From the NCBI GenBank assembly GCA_964499285.1, contig CAZCLA010000017.1, positions 1 to 62,668 of the forward strand: a stretch of 62,668 nucleotides of DNA, given 5' to 3'. Under the pieces are notes generated by a model. That model ran no database searches, was not told the DNA's origin, and saw only the letters and a program-made list of their open reading frames with translations. Shown piece after piece: positions 28,422-35,793 of the stretch (the first letter of the stretch is position 1; each line of letters opens with the position of its first letter). The translations under genes and the position numbers were made by a program. Source of the DNA: JAGFIY01 sp964499285. GTDB lineage: Bacteria; Bacteroidota; Ignavibacteria; Ignavibacteriales; Melioribacteraceae.

Positions 28422-28685
28422 ATGATTATAGCGAGTATGATTGTAAAAGCATTGCCGGAAAATATAGACGAAGTTTTACTTGAATTAAATAACATTCCGA
28501 ACGTTACAACTTATGGTGTACATAAAGAAGAAAATATTATTGTACTGATTGAAGCTGATTCAGAAGATAAACTAAAAGATTTAGCTAGATATATTAACTC
28601 AGAGTTCGAAGGAATTTTAGGCACCTATCCTACGTTCATTGGCTCGGATCAGGACGTTGAAGAAGCTCTGAAGTCAGTTAACTAA
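28422..28685 (+). CDS. napD: NapD-type Tat-signal-binding maturation chaperone
   Basis: An 87-residue ferredoxin-fold protein that matches NapD: an N-terminal IIASMIVKALPENIDEV strand-helix, V-T-T-Y-G-V-H motif, and an alternating strand pattern with LIEADSED. NapD binds the NapA Tat signal during cofactor insertion. The frame extends six codons upstream from a TTG, but the ATG at 28422 is preceded by AAAGGAG and gives the usual length. It lies between napA and napG. Confidence 0.85.
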   Translation: MIIASMIVKALPENIDEVLLELNNIPNVTTYGVHKEENIIVLIEADSEDKLKDLARYINSEFEGILGTYPTFIGSDQDVEEALKSVN

Positions 28686-28705
28686 AAACTGCAGATTTGC
28701 TTGCT

Positions 28706-29221
28706 ATGTTGAAATTTTTTCTGAATTATATTGAAAAAGCAATTTCAGATAAATCTGCCCTTAGACCTCCAGGCGCTGCTGCCGAAAAAGAGTTTTTGAA
28801 TAAATGCATCCAATGCAACAAGTGTCTGCAAATTTGTCCATACGATTGCATCGTCCCAGCTGGTTTGGAACACGGAACAAGTTACGGTACACCAATCATT
28901 ATTGCTCGTGATGTGCCTTGTTATTTATGTATGCTTTGTCCGCCGGTCTGCCCAACAGGTGCGCTCGATAACGATCTTATCGAAAAAGAAGATGTCAGAA
29001 TGGGTGTTGCAATATTAAATGAAGAGACTTGTCTTCCATTTAGAGGGATTATATGCAGAGCCTGTTTCGAAAACTGTCCGATATTTAGAAAGGCGATAAT
29101 TCTCGAAGAAGAAATGTATCCTAAAGTGGTGGACGAGCATTGCGTAGGCTGCGGAATTTGTGAAAAAGTTTGCCCCGTCGAAGGTTCAGCAATTATTGTA
29201 AAGAGTAATCATAATGTTTAG
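28706..29221 (+). CDS. napG: NapG-like ferredoxin with four [4Fe-4S] clusters
   Basis: Four cysteine groups are visible: CIQCNKCLQICPYDC, CYLCMLCPPVCP, CRACFENCP and CVGCGICEKVCP. The segment LRPPGAAAEKEFLNKC is the NapG family signature. NapG normally forms a quinol-oxidising unit with NapH. Unlike E. coli NapG this protein has no Tat signal; the N-terminus is a short amphipathic helix, so either the true start is elsewhere or the protein stays cytoplasmic. The chosen ATG lies three codons inside the longest frame. It overlaps napH by eight bases. Confidence 0.83.
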   Translation: MLKFFLNYIEKAISDKSALRPPGAAAEKEFLNKCIQCNKCLQICPYDCIVPAGLEHGTSYGTPIIIARDVPCYLCMLCPPVCPTGALDNDLIEKEDVRMGVAILNEETCLPFRGIICRACFENCPIFRKAIILEEEMYPKVVDEHCVGCGICEKVCPVEGSAIIVKSNHNV

Positions 29222-30068
29222 CAAAGGTAAAATTTATAGAAATCTTAATAGATATAGAAAAGCGATGCAGATTTTTAGTCTGCTCTTTTTAGCAGCTATT
29301 CCAGTTTTGATATTGCTTGATATCAGATACATCGTCGGCAATTTGTATTCGATAAGTTTTGGGGATTTGGATATTGTAGATCCATCGATGGTAATTCAAA
29401 CAATCGTTCTTTCAAAGGAATTTTATGTACCGTTACTAATTGCGGCACTAATTCCGGTTTTTCTGGCACTTGTTTTAGGAAGAGTTTTTTGTAGTTGGAT
29501 GTGCCCTTACAATACTTTACTTGAAATACTTGAGCTTCGTGCAATTAAAAGATTGCGGAGAAAAGTTTTCAAAAGAAAGAAAATTAAAAACAAAAATCCA
29601 CGCACGTTTATTTACTGGACAATCTTTGTGGCGATATCAGTTTTTACGTTTTTAATCGGATTTCCGGTGTTCACTTGGATCTCAATGCCTGGGATTATTT
29701 CATCAGAATTATTTTCAATAATAGTCGGATTAGGAATTGGAATTGATTCTTTATTGTTTGGTATAATTTTTCTTTCGGAAGTAATCATTGGTAAAAGATA
29801 TTGGTGCAAATATGTTTGTCCGGTTGGAGCAACATTAGCTTTGTTTAAAACCAAGTTTACGCTAAAGATACAATATAACGAAAGTGTTTGTGATTGTGCC
29901 GCTTATGCGGAACCGTGTGCAAGTAATTGTCCTTTGAATTTATCACCAAAAGAAAGAATGCTTTATCCATATTGTTATAACTGCGGTAGATGTATAAAAG
30001 TTTGCGAACAGACAGGCAACAGAGCGCTATCATTTGTATTTGTCGGTAATAAAAATAAATCAAAATGA
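29214..30068 (+). CDS. napH: NapH-like membrane iron-sulfur quinol dehydrogenase
   Basis: About four to five membrane helices with cytoplasmic cysteine pairs CSWMCP (after helix 2) and CKYVCPVG, plus C-terminal clusters (CDCAAYAEPCASNCP and CYNCGRCIKVCE). This is the NapH/polyferredoxin arrangement. It would take electrons from menaquinol and pass them through NapG toward NapA or the tetrahaem cytochrome. It is translationally coupled to napG and followed at once by tatA. Confidence 0.87.
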   Translation: MFSKGKIYRNLNRYRKAMQIFSLLFLAAIPVLILLDIRYIVGNLYSISFGDLDIVDPSMVIQTIVLSKEFYVPLLIAALIPVFLALVLGRVFCSWMCPYNTLLEILELRAIKRLRRKVFKRKKIKNKNPRTFIYWTIFVAISVFTFLIGFPVFTWISMPGIISSELFSIIVGLGIGIDSLLFGIIFLSEVIIGKRYWCKYVCPVGATLALFKTKFTLKIQYNESVCDCAAYAEPCASNCPLNLSPKERMLYPYCYNCGRCIKVCEQTGNRALSFVFVGNKNKSK

Positions 30069-30075
30069 GGTTAAA

Positions 30076-30255
30076 ATGTTTGGTTCACTTGGAGCTACTG
30101 AAATATTACTGATTGTCTTTGCCCTGTTGATTTTATTCGGTGGAAAGAAACTACCGGAATTGGCAAAAGGTATCGGCAAAGGAATAAAAGAATTAAAATC
30201 ATCAATGAAAGAAGTTCACGACGAAATAGATATAGAAAAAGAATTGAAAAGTTAA
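30076..30255 (+). CDS. tatA: TatA/E-type twin-arginine translocase subunit
   Basis: A 59-residue protein: N-terminal FGSLGATEILLI, a single membrane helix, the hinge FGGKKLPELAKGIGKGIKE and a charged amphipathic tail, all diagnostic of TatA. The frame continues 14 codons upstream, but the ATG at 30076 has a GAGG and gives the standard start. It sits at the end of the nap operon, whose main product (NapA) needs Tat export, so it may be a dedicated pore subunit. No tatC is in the window. Confidence 0.92.
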   Translation: MFGSLGATEILLIVFALLILFGGKKLPELAKGIGKGIKELKSSMKEVHDEIDIEKELKS

Positions 30256-30341
30256 TATAACATTCTCGCTCTTGTCCGGCGTAAGATGATTTGCGGCGTT
30301 AGTATTAAGGAGGAATGACTCAATAATTATATAATAAATTT

Positions 30342-30460
30342 TATCTCCGAGCTGAAGATCTAAGGGAAGCATTCCTAAGATTATAAGCCGAAAAGGTATG
30401 ATGAGAAATCATCATACCTCCCGAATCCCGATCTAAAAGGGATGAATTGGAAAGGAGAAA
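30342..30460 (+). ncRNA. Candidate Moco (molybdenum-cofactor) riboswitch-like leader RNA
   Basis: Visible structure: a short closing stem TCTCC (30344-30348)/GGAGA (30454-30458); an imperfect stem 30357-30382; a perfect 10-bp stem GGTATGATGA (30395-30404)/TCATCATACC (30409-30418) capped by a GAAA tetraloop; then CCTCCCG (30417-30423), a small stem ATCCC/GGGAT, and TTGGAAAGGAG (30447-30457). The order AAGATT, GCC, tetraloop-type stem, CCTCCCG, TGGAAAGG agrees with what I recall of the E. coli moaA leader, the classic Moco RNA. It follows a nap (Mo-enzyme) operon and precedes a transporter-like operon. The assignment rests on memory of one family member and was not computed. Confidence 0.5.
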
Positions 30461-30500
30461 GAGGAAATATAAGCTGGTAATAGTACCGGCAATCTATTTA

Positions 30501-30526
30501 AACCTCATCTCCGGATGAGGTTTTTT
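30501..30526 (+). terminator. Intrinsic terminator in the leader RNA
   Basis: CCTCATC (30503-30509) pairs with GATGAGG (30514-30520), extended by AA/TT, with loop TCCG and six Ts. A separate hairpin GCTGGTA (30473-30479)/TACCGGC (30484-30490) lies just ahead. The position about 40 bases after the candidate aptamer is what a transcriptional riboswitch would show; it could also simply end the nap-tatA transcript. Confidence 0.85.
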
Positions 30527-30536
30527 GTTTTAAACT

Positions 30537-30594
30537 CATTCCTCCAACCCCTTCTCTACCGGCAAGAGAAGGGGAGTCTCTAAAAAGAGGAATG
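30537..30594 (+). promoter_or_regulatory. Nested hairpin that covers a Shine-Dalgarno sequence
   Basis: Outer stem CATTCCTC (30537-30544) with GAGGAATG (30587-30594); inner stem CCCCTTCTCT (30548-30557) with AGAGAAGGGG (30565-30574). The outer 3' strand holds the GAGG that would serve as SD. That SD is ideally spaced for an ATG at 30599, which opens a 20-codon frame (MQKENAKII...) ending inside the start of the 30612 gene. So the S-like gene may be translated by coupling to this leader peptide. Confidence 0.5.
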
Positions 30595-30611
30595 GATAAT
30601 GCAAAAAGAGA

Positions 30612-31220
30612 ATGCTAAAATTATTCAAAATAGAAAAACTGTCCGAGAGCAATTTGATTAACACCGCTGTGTTTGCGGCTGTGTGGGGATTAACCGAAAT
30701 ATCCATGGGTACATTTCTCCACGCATCAAAAATTCCATTCCGAGGTGCTGTAATGTCGCTTGTCGCAATACTAATATTAGTCTCTTCAAGATTGGTTCTC
30801 AATTATAGGGGTTCCTTAATATTGCTAGGAATTGTGACCGCAACATTTAGACTATTTCTTGGAGTCGGTTTTAACATTACTCCGTTTGTGGCAATATTAA
30901 TCGAGTCACTAATAGCCGAAATAACTCTGAATAGATTCGGATATAACAGATTTACTTGTGTGATGACCGGTTTAGCTGTAATGATTTATACTTTGCTTCA
31001 CGGATTAATAATGCAAGCAGTATTTCTCGGGACTGATATATACAAAGTTTACTATGAACTAGTTTTGAATTTAACAGACAAAATCGGTATAACCGAGAAT
31101 ATTGTTATTATTTCATTGTTGTTGGTGCCATTAATTCACTTAATGCTCGGGGGGATTTCGGCGTCATTCGGTTACTCGGTTGGAAGACAAATTCAAAGTT
31201 TAATGGAGAGTGAAAAATGA
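30612..31220 (+). CDS. Putative ECF-transporter S-component-like membrane protein
   Basis: A 202-residue protein with about six hydrophobic helices. It is a paralogue of the protein at 20724 (shared WGxxE, PxRG, RGSLILLG, YTLLH blocks). Its stop overlaps by four bases (ATGA) the start of a CbiQ/EcfT-like protein, which is why I propose an energy-coupling-factor transporter. The helix with AVFAAVWG has small residues of the kind S-components use to contact EcfT. The downstream TonB receptor and the upstream Moco-like leader suggest uptake of molybdate, tungstate or a cofactor, but the substrate is inference. No ATPase gene is in the window. Confidence 0.55.
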   Translation: MLKLFKIEKLSESNLINTAVFAAVWGLTEISMGTFLHASKIPFRGAVMSLVAILILVSSRLVLNYRGSLILLGIVTATFRLFLGVGFNITPFVAILIESLIAEITLNRFGYNRFTCVMTGLAVMIYTLLHGLIMQAVFLGTDIYKVYYELVLNLTDKIGITENIVIISLLLVPLIHLMLGGISASFGYSVGRQIQSLMESEK

Positions 31221-31765
31221 AATACTTGATCGGACTTCTTATGTTATCTGCAATTATTCTTCCGGCGGGGTTTGCAATAACACTTTCTATAATTGCAATG
31301 ATTGTCTATTCACAAATTGATATTAGTCTTTTGCGATTATTTAGGAGAAAGTCGATTTATTTCTTGTTTACAATAGTAGTCATTATTCAACCAATGATAA
31401 TTGGTGAGCAGAATATTCAATTATCCGGAATTAACTTTTCTATTGAGGCTTTATTAAACGGACTGGGAATGTTTTGTCGTGCTGTAATAATTATAAGTTC
31501 AATCACATTATTGAACAGAAGGACAAACCGAGAAAATGTCAAAGAATTTTGGAAGCGAAGAGGATTAGAAGAGTTTGAAAATGTTTTGTGTAAAGCAGAG
31601 GAGATATTGCCGAATATAAAAACAGAGTTTAACAAAGTAAGAAAAGAAAACAATTCAATGAAAGTTGTATTAAAAAATCCATCCGCACAAATGGCTAAAA
31701 TGATTTACCCACTTTTACACAGACCTAAAAATTTAGTATCAAACAATAGAATCAATGAGGAATAA
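31217..31765 (+). CDS. Putative ECF-transporter T-component-like (CbiQ/EcfT-like) membrane protein
   Basis: 182 residues: three or four N-terminal membrane helices and a cytoplasmic C-terminal helical region. The segment FWKRRGLEEFENVLCKAEEILP has an RRG motif in the place where CbiQ/EcfT proteins carry the Ala-Arg-Gly coupling motif that docks onto the ATPases. It is shorter than usual EcfT (about 250 aa) and a second ARG motif is not clear. Overlap with the S-like gene and a one-base gap to the TonB receptor show a tight operon. Confidence 0.45.
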   Translation: MKYLIGLLMLSAIILPAGFAITLSIIAMIVYSQIDISLLRLFRRKSIYFLFTIVVIIQPMIIGEQNIQLSGINFSIEALLNGLGMFCRAVIIISSITLLNRRTNRENVKEFWKRRGLEEFENVLCKAEEILPNIKTEFNKVRKENNSMKVVLKNPSAQMAKMIYPLLHRPKNLVSNNRINEE

Positions 31766-31766
31766 A

Positions 31767-33698
31767 ATGAAAAAAATAATTTTATTATTATCGCTTTTTA
31801 CAATTACGTATGCGCAGCAAGACACACTTAAGAATTATAATCTCGGTGAAGTTATTGTGACTTCATCCAACAGCAGTTTGATTAATTCGTCTTCTGTTGT
31901 TGATGTTAATTTAAATGAAATAAATCAAACGGACGGAATCAATGTAACAGATCCTCTTAAATATTTACCGGGATTATACATCACAACCACATCAAAAAAC
32001 GAATCAAGAATTTATATGCGCGGCTATGATCAGCGACAAGTAACAGTTTTTTTAGATGGCGTCCCGATTTACGAGCCATATTCCGGGTCAATTGATTTAA
32101 GCAATTTACCCAAAAGTTCAATTGATAAAATCACGGTTTCAAAAGGAATGCCTTCGCTAGCTTACGGCTCAAACTCAATGGGCGGAACAGTAAACTTTAT
32201 CACAAAAGATAGAATGGATAAAACAGCAATACTGGAAATTGAATCCGGAGCCTCACACAGAACATCATTCGGTCTAGGTGGCGGAAGTGGAAAAATGTTC
32301 TACTCGCTTAATGCGGGATATTCAACATCAAATGGATTCGATATTCCCGAGACACAAAGTAATTATCAAAATGAAGACGGTGGAAAAAGAAACAACAGCG
32401 ATTATGAAAATATAGGTGGTATGTTGAAACTTGGAGTAAACAATTTTCACAATATTAATCTCGCTTACTCATTAATGATTGTCGATAATGAAAAAGGTGT
32501 GCCAACAGATGTTTACACATCACGACCTCGTTACTGGCGCTACAGCGAATGGCGAAAAACAACAAATAACTTAATGTTCAGTTCCGGTATCGGATCGTCA
32601 TTCAGATTTAAGGGAAACGTTTTTTATGATACTTACAAAAACGTTCTCGATTCTTATGATGATGATTCATTCACAACGCAAGATATGAAATATGCTTTCC
32701 AGTCAACATATGATGACCACTCTTTTGGAATCAATTTACTTAACGATCTTAATGCACTCAATTTTGGTCTGACAAGAATTTCGCTTTCTTGGAAAAAAGA
32801 TATTCACAAGGAAGAAGGAAATTTTAACGAAGGATTTTTAAGTTATGAAGCCTCGCTATTCAGCGGCGGAATTGAGCAAGACATTAATATTAGCAAAAAA
32901 GTATCTGCAGTAACAGCAATTGGTTATGATTTGTTGACACCGATTTATTCAAACGGAAGCGATTTAAGGAAGTCGAGTTCGTCAATTAATGGTCTTGTAG
33001 GTTTAAGCTATAAAGTAAATGATGAAGTGACACTTCACATTAACGCATCAAAGAAAAATCGTTTCCCAACATTAAAAGAGTTTTACAGTCAAACTGTAGG
33101 GCGAGATATTGCCAATCCGGACTTAAATGTTGAAAAAAGCATAAACGGTGAACTCGGAATAAATTACAAATTAAGCAGCGGCATATTTTTGAACGGAAAT
33201 ATTTTCTATAGTTCGATAGATAAATTAATCAATCTTGTAATTTTAGAAGATGGCTTAAGACAATACCAAAACATTGGCAAAGCCGAAATGAAAGGTGCCG
33301 AAATTGGATTTAATCTTAACGTAGATAGTTTCAGCATGAATTTGGCGTACACTTATCTTTCAGCAAAAAATGTTTCTGATGATGCACAAAGTGAAATATT
33401 AGAATATCGTCCTGAACATGTTTTTTCTCTGGTCCCGAATTATCAATTTAGTTTTGGAACCGAACTTCGAGCAGAACTTCTCTTCGTTGGCGGGAAATAC
33501 GGTGTTGATGCAGATTCAAGAGAATTTCTAAAGATGGATAATTATTTGCTCGCAAACTTGAAAGCATCGCATGCAATTTTCGATAATTATACTCTATATG
33601 TTAGAGTAAATAATTTGGCCGACATTTATTATGAAACAGAATATGGTTTCCCGCAACCGGGAAGAGAGTTCTATGTTGGTTTGAAATTGGGATTGTAA
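31767..33698 (+). CDS. TonB-dependent outer-membrane receptor (BtuB-like)
   Basis: Signal peptide 1-17 (YAQQ). A plug domain (about 25-145) contains a NLGEVIVTSS TonB-box-like segment, IYMRGYDQRQVTVFLDGVPI and a GTVNFITK end. The 22-strand barrel ends with GLKLGL. Total length 643 residues is the short BtuB/cobalamin-iron type rather than the SusC type. The start is the ATG at 31767, because TGAGGAA lies just before it; an in-frame ATG four codons earlier lies inside the previous gene. It is the last gene of the ECF-like operon, so it probably imports the same substrate across the outer membrane. Confidence 0.9.
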   Translation: MKKIILLLSLFTITYAQQDTLKNYNLGEVIVTSSNSSLINSSSVVDVNLNEINQTDGINVTDPLKYLPGLYITTTSKNESRIYMRGYDQRQVTVFLDGVPIYEPYSGSIDLSNLPKSSIDKITVSKGMPSLAYGSNSMGGTVNFITKDRMDKTAILEIESGASHRTSFGLGGGSGKMFYSLNAGYSTSNGFDIPETQSNYQNEDGGKRNNSDYENIGGMLKLGVNNFHNINLAYSLMIVDNEKGVPTDVYTSRPRYWRYSEWRKTTNNLMFSSGIGSSFRFKGNVFYDTYKNVLDSYDDDSFTTQDMKYAFQSTYDDHSFGINLLNDLNALNFGLTRISLSWKKDIHKEEGNFNEGFLSYEASLFSGGIEQDINISKKVSAVTAIGYDLLTPIYSNGSDLRKSSSSINGLVGLSYKVNDEVTLHINASKKNRFPTLKEFYSQTVGRDIANPDLNVEKSINGELGINYKLSSGIFLNGNIFYSSIDKLINLVILEDGLRQYQNIGKAEMKGAEIGFNLNVDSFSMNLAYTYLSAKNVSDDAQSEILEYRPEHVFSLVPNYQFSFGTELRAELLFVGGKYGVDADSREFLKMDNYLLANLKASHAIFDNYTLYVRVNNLADIYYETEYGFPQPGREFYVGLKLGL

Positions 33699-33808
33699 TA
33701 GCATCTAATTATTAGTGGAGAGTAAAAACTAAAATATACAATCAACATTTTTATTCTTAACCCCATGTGATATATTTCATCTTTCAAATTCTAAAATGAA
33801 GGAGAAAG

Positions 33809-35014
33809 ATGAAATATTTCTATTGGTTTTTCTTAACACTATTTATTCCTGTCTCCGCTCAAGAAACTTTTGAGCTCTCTGGACAAATTAGACCCAGATT
33901 TATTTTAGATAACAAAGACTTTAACGGTAGCACAGATTTTAATTCCTTTGGAGAAATGAGAACACGCGTTGGTGTAAAATTTACCCCCAGCGATGATTTA
34001 ATTCTTTTCTTTCAGCCGCAGGATACAAGGACGTTTGGTGAAGAACCGAGCACAATTTCTAACACACAAAATTTGGATGTTCATCAAGCTTACTTTCAAG
34101 TAAATAATTTATTTGATCTGCCTGTAAATCTGAAAGCGGGAAGAATGGAAGCATCTTACGGGACACAGCGTATAATGAGTATGAATAATTGGAATAATGT
34201 CGGTAGAAGTTTTGACGGAGTGACGCTGCAGATTGATTTCTGTACGCCGTGTGAAATGAAACTAGACCTATTTGCATTTCGAGTTGGCGAAAGCGGAATG
34301 GTTGACGATTCACTCGATGAAAATGTAATCGGTGGCTTTGCGGAAATGAAGATTTTTGAAGATCATAAGCTTCAGCCATTTGTCATTTATAGAAGTTCCT
34401 CTTCAAGTTCATATCCGTTTAACGCATTTGCCGCTGGAGCATATTTAATTGGAAGTATAAATGGATTTTCACATCAAGCTGAATTCATTTCGCAGTTTGG
34501 TGATGAAAGAGAAGATGGACCGCAAAGTTTGTCTGCTTTTTTCTTCGGTTATAATGCAAGCTACACTTTTAACGCGGAATTAAAACCGTGGCTCGGTGGC
34601 GGAATTGATTATTACAGCGGCGATGATGATTTAACCGATAATGAGTATAAAGAGTTTAACCGTTGGTTTGGCGCCGGTCATAAATATCTTGGTTATATGG
34701 ACTATTTTCCGCAAAACACTTTTGGTATAGGTCTGATGGACCTTCATATTAAAGCCGGATTGAAGTTGATTGATAAACTTAACATTAAATCTGCGCTTCA
34801 TATATTTAATTCAGCCGAAGATTATACATTAGCCGATAATTCCAAGTCAAATAAATTCGGAACCGAATTCGATATTGTTTTAACTTACGATTACAACGAT
34901 TACTTGGATTTTGAAATCGGCGGCGGATTGTTTTTACCGGGAAAAATTTTCGAAGAAAATCTCGGTAAAGATAATTCAACTTGGTTTTATATGATGGCGG
35001 TTGTTGATTTATAA
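33809..35014 (+). CDS. Outer-membrane porin-like protein (alginate-export-like barrel)
   Basis: Signal peptide 1-17 (VSAQ). The mature protein opens with a strand pattern (LSGQIRPRF...) and a block GRMEASYGTQR...NNVGRSFDGV that is typical of the alginate-export/AlgE-like barrel family. It ends with hydrophobic strands (FYMMAVVDL). SD AAGGAG lies seven bases upstream of the ATG. A 110-base gap from the TonB receptor includes a CRP/FNR-like TGTGA-N6-TCATC (33766-33781), so it may have its own promoter. The solute is unknown. Confidence 0.75.
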   Translation: MKYFYWFFLTLFIPVSAQETFELSGQIRPRFILDNKDFNGSTDFNSFGEMRTRVGVKFTPSDDLILFFQPQDTRTFGEEPSTISNTQNLDVHQAYFQVNNLFDLPVNLKAGRMEASYGTQRIMSMNNWNNVGRSFDGVTLQIDFCTPCEMKLDLFAFRVGESGMVDDSLDENVIGGFAEMKIFEDHKLQPFVIYRSSSSSSYPFNAFAAGAYLIGSINGFSHQAEFISQFGDEREDGPQSLSAFFFGYNASYTFNAELKPWLGGGIDYYSGDDDLTDNEYKEFNRWFGAGHKYLGYMDYFPQNTFGIGLMDLHIKAGLKLIDKLNIKSALHIFNSAEDYTLADNSKSNKFGTEFDIVLTYDYNDYLDFEIGGGLFLPGKIFEENLGKDNSTWFYMMAVVDL

Positions 35015-35078
35015 TTCGCAACTGTTGACAAAGCGTATTTAATTACGTACGTTTTAGATTGATAAAGAGAAAATAAAT

Positions 35079-35321
35079 ATGAAAACCATATCTATCACAA
35101 ATGCACGCAAAGAGCTTTATAAATTGGTTGATGCTACAATCAAAGAAAGCACGCCGGTTCAAATCACCGGGAAACGAGGGAATGCTGTTTTAATATCTGA
35201 AGACGATTGGCGCGCAATTGAAGAAACTCTATATCTGCTTTCAATTCCGGGTATTCGTGAATCAATTATTGAAGGCATAAAAACACCGCTTTCGAAAACT
35301 TCAGAGGATCCAGGCTGGTGA
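35079..35321 (+). CDS. Antitoxin of the YefM/Phd family
   Basis: 80 residues with the Phd/YefM N-terminal fold: ISITNARKELYKLVDA, then PVQITGKRGNAVLISEDDW. The C-terminal tail (PGIRESIIEGIKTPLS) would bind and neutralise the toxin encoded next. The stop overlaps the toxin start by four bases. It should repress its own promoter together with the toxin. Confidence 0.92.
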   Translation: MKTISITNARKELYKLVDATIKESTPVQITGKRGNAVLISEDDWRAIEETLYLLSIPGIRESIIEGIKTPLSKTSEDPGW

Positions 35322-35581
35322 GTTGGAAAGTTGTTTTTACAAAACAAGCTCAAAAAGATGCAAAGAGAATCTCTTCTGCCGGATTAAAGGATAAAGCTGA
35401 GAACATAATCCACCTGTTACGAGACGATCCTTTTACGAACAATCCTCCCTTTGAAAAACTAAAAGGTGATTTAACCGGAGCATACTCGAGAAGAATAAAC
35501 ATTCAACACAGAATTGTTTATCAATTATATGAAAAGGAAAAAATTGTAAAAGTTATAAGGATGTGGACACATTACGATTAA
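35318..35581 (+). CDS. YoeB/Txe-type mRNA interferase toxin
   Basis: An 87-residue RelE-fold toxin that cuts mRNA on the ribosome. The signature W-x-V-x-F at the N-terminus, FEKLKGDL, the SRRINIQHRIVY segment (catalytic Arg/His region) and the terminal T-H-Y-D are all intact. The start is GTG overlapping the antitoxin TGA (GTGA), the usual coupling. Nothing suggests inactivation. Confidence 0.93.
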   Translation: MSWKVVFTKQAQKDAKRISSAGLKDKAENIIHLLRDDPFTNNPPFEKLKGDLTGAYSRRINIQHRIVYQLYEKEKIVKVIRMWTHYD

Positions 35582-35615
35582 CTTTAGACTTCATTTGACC
35601 TGTACACATCAAAAA

Positions 35616-35647
35616 TTTGAATAACGCCGATCATATTGATATATTTG
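35616..35647 (+). promoter_or_regulatory. Bacteroidota-type promoter of the arginine operon
   Basis: TTTG (35616-35619), 20-base spacer, TATATTTG (35640-35647): an exact match to the TTTG / TAnnTTTG pattern. It leaves about 140 bases of leader before argB. I saw no clear riboswitch or ARG-box in the leader. Confidence 0.65.
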
Positions 35648-35793
35648 TTTTTAATCTGATTTACACAAAACAAAATGTTTTTGCTTAATAACACCTTAGA
35701 ACCATCCGGCAACACCTTTTTTGTACCGCTGAATTTCTTGTCGATAGCTTTTTCAGAAAACTGACTGATTTATTAATATTACAAAATTAAAGA

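Noticed and set aside
30261..30530. RNase P RNA, tmRNA, TPP, cobalamin or c-di-GMP riboswitch in the leader of the 30612 gene
   Set aside because: Their diagnostic conserved blocks are absent; only the Moco-type blocks fit in order.
35690..35760. CCGGCAACA segment in the argB leader resembling part of a SAM-I riboswitch
   Set aside because: The other conserved elements of SAM-I are missing and an arginine operon is not an expected target.
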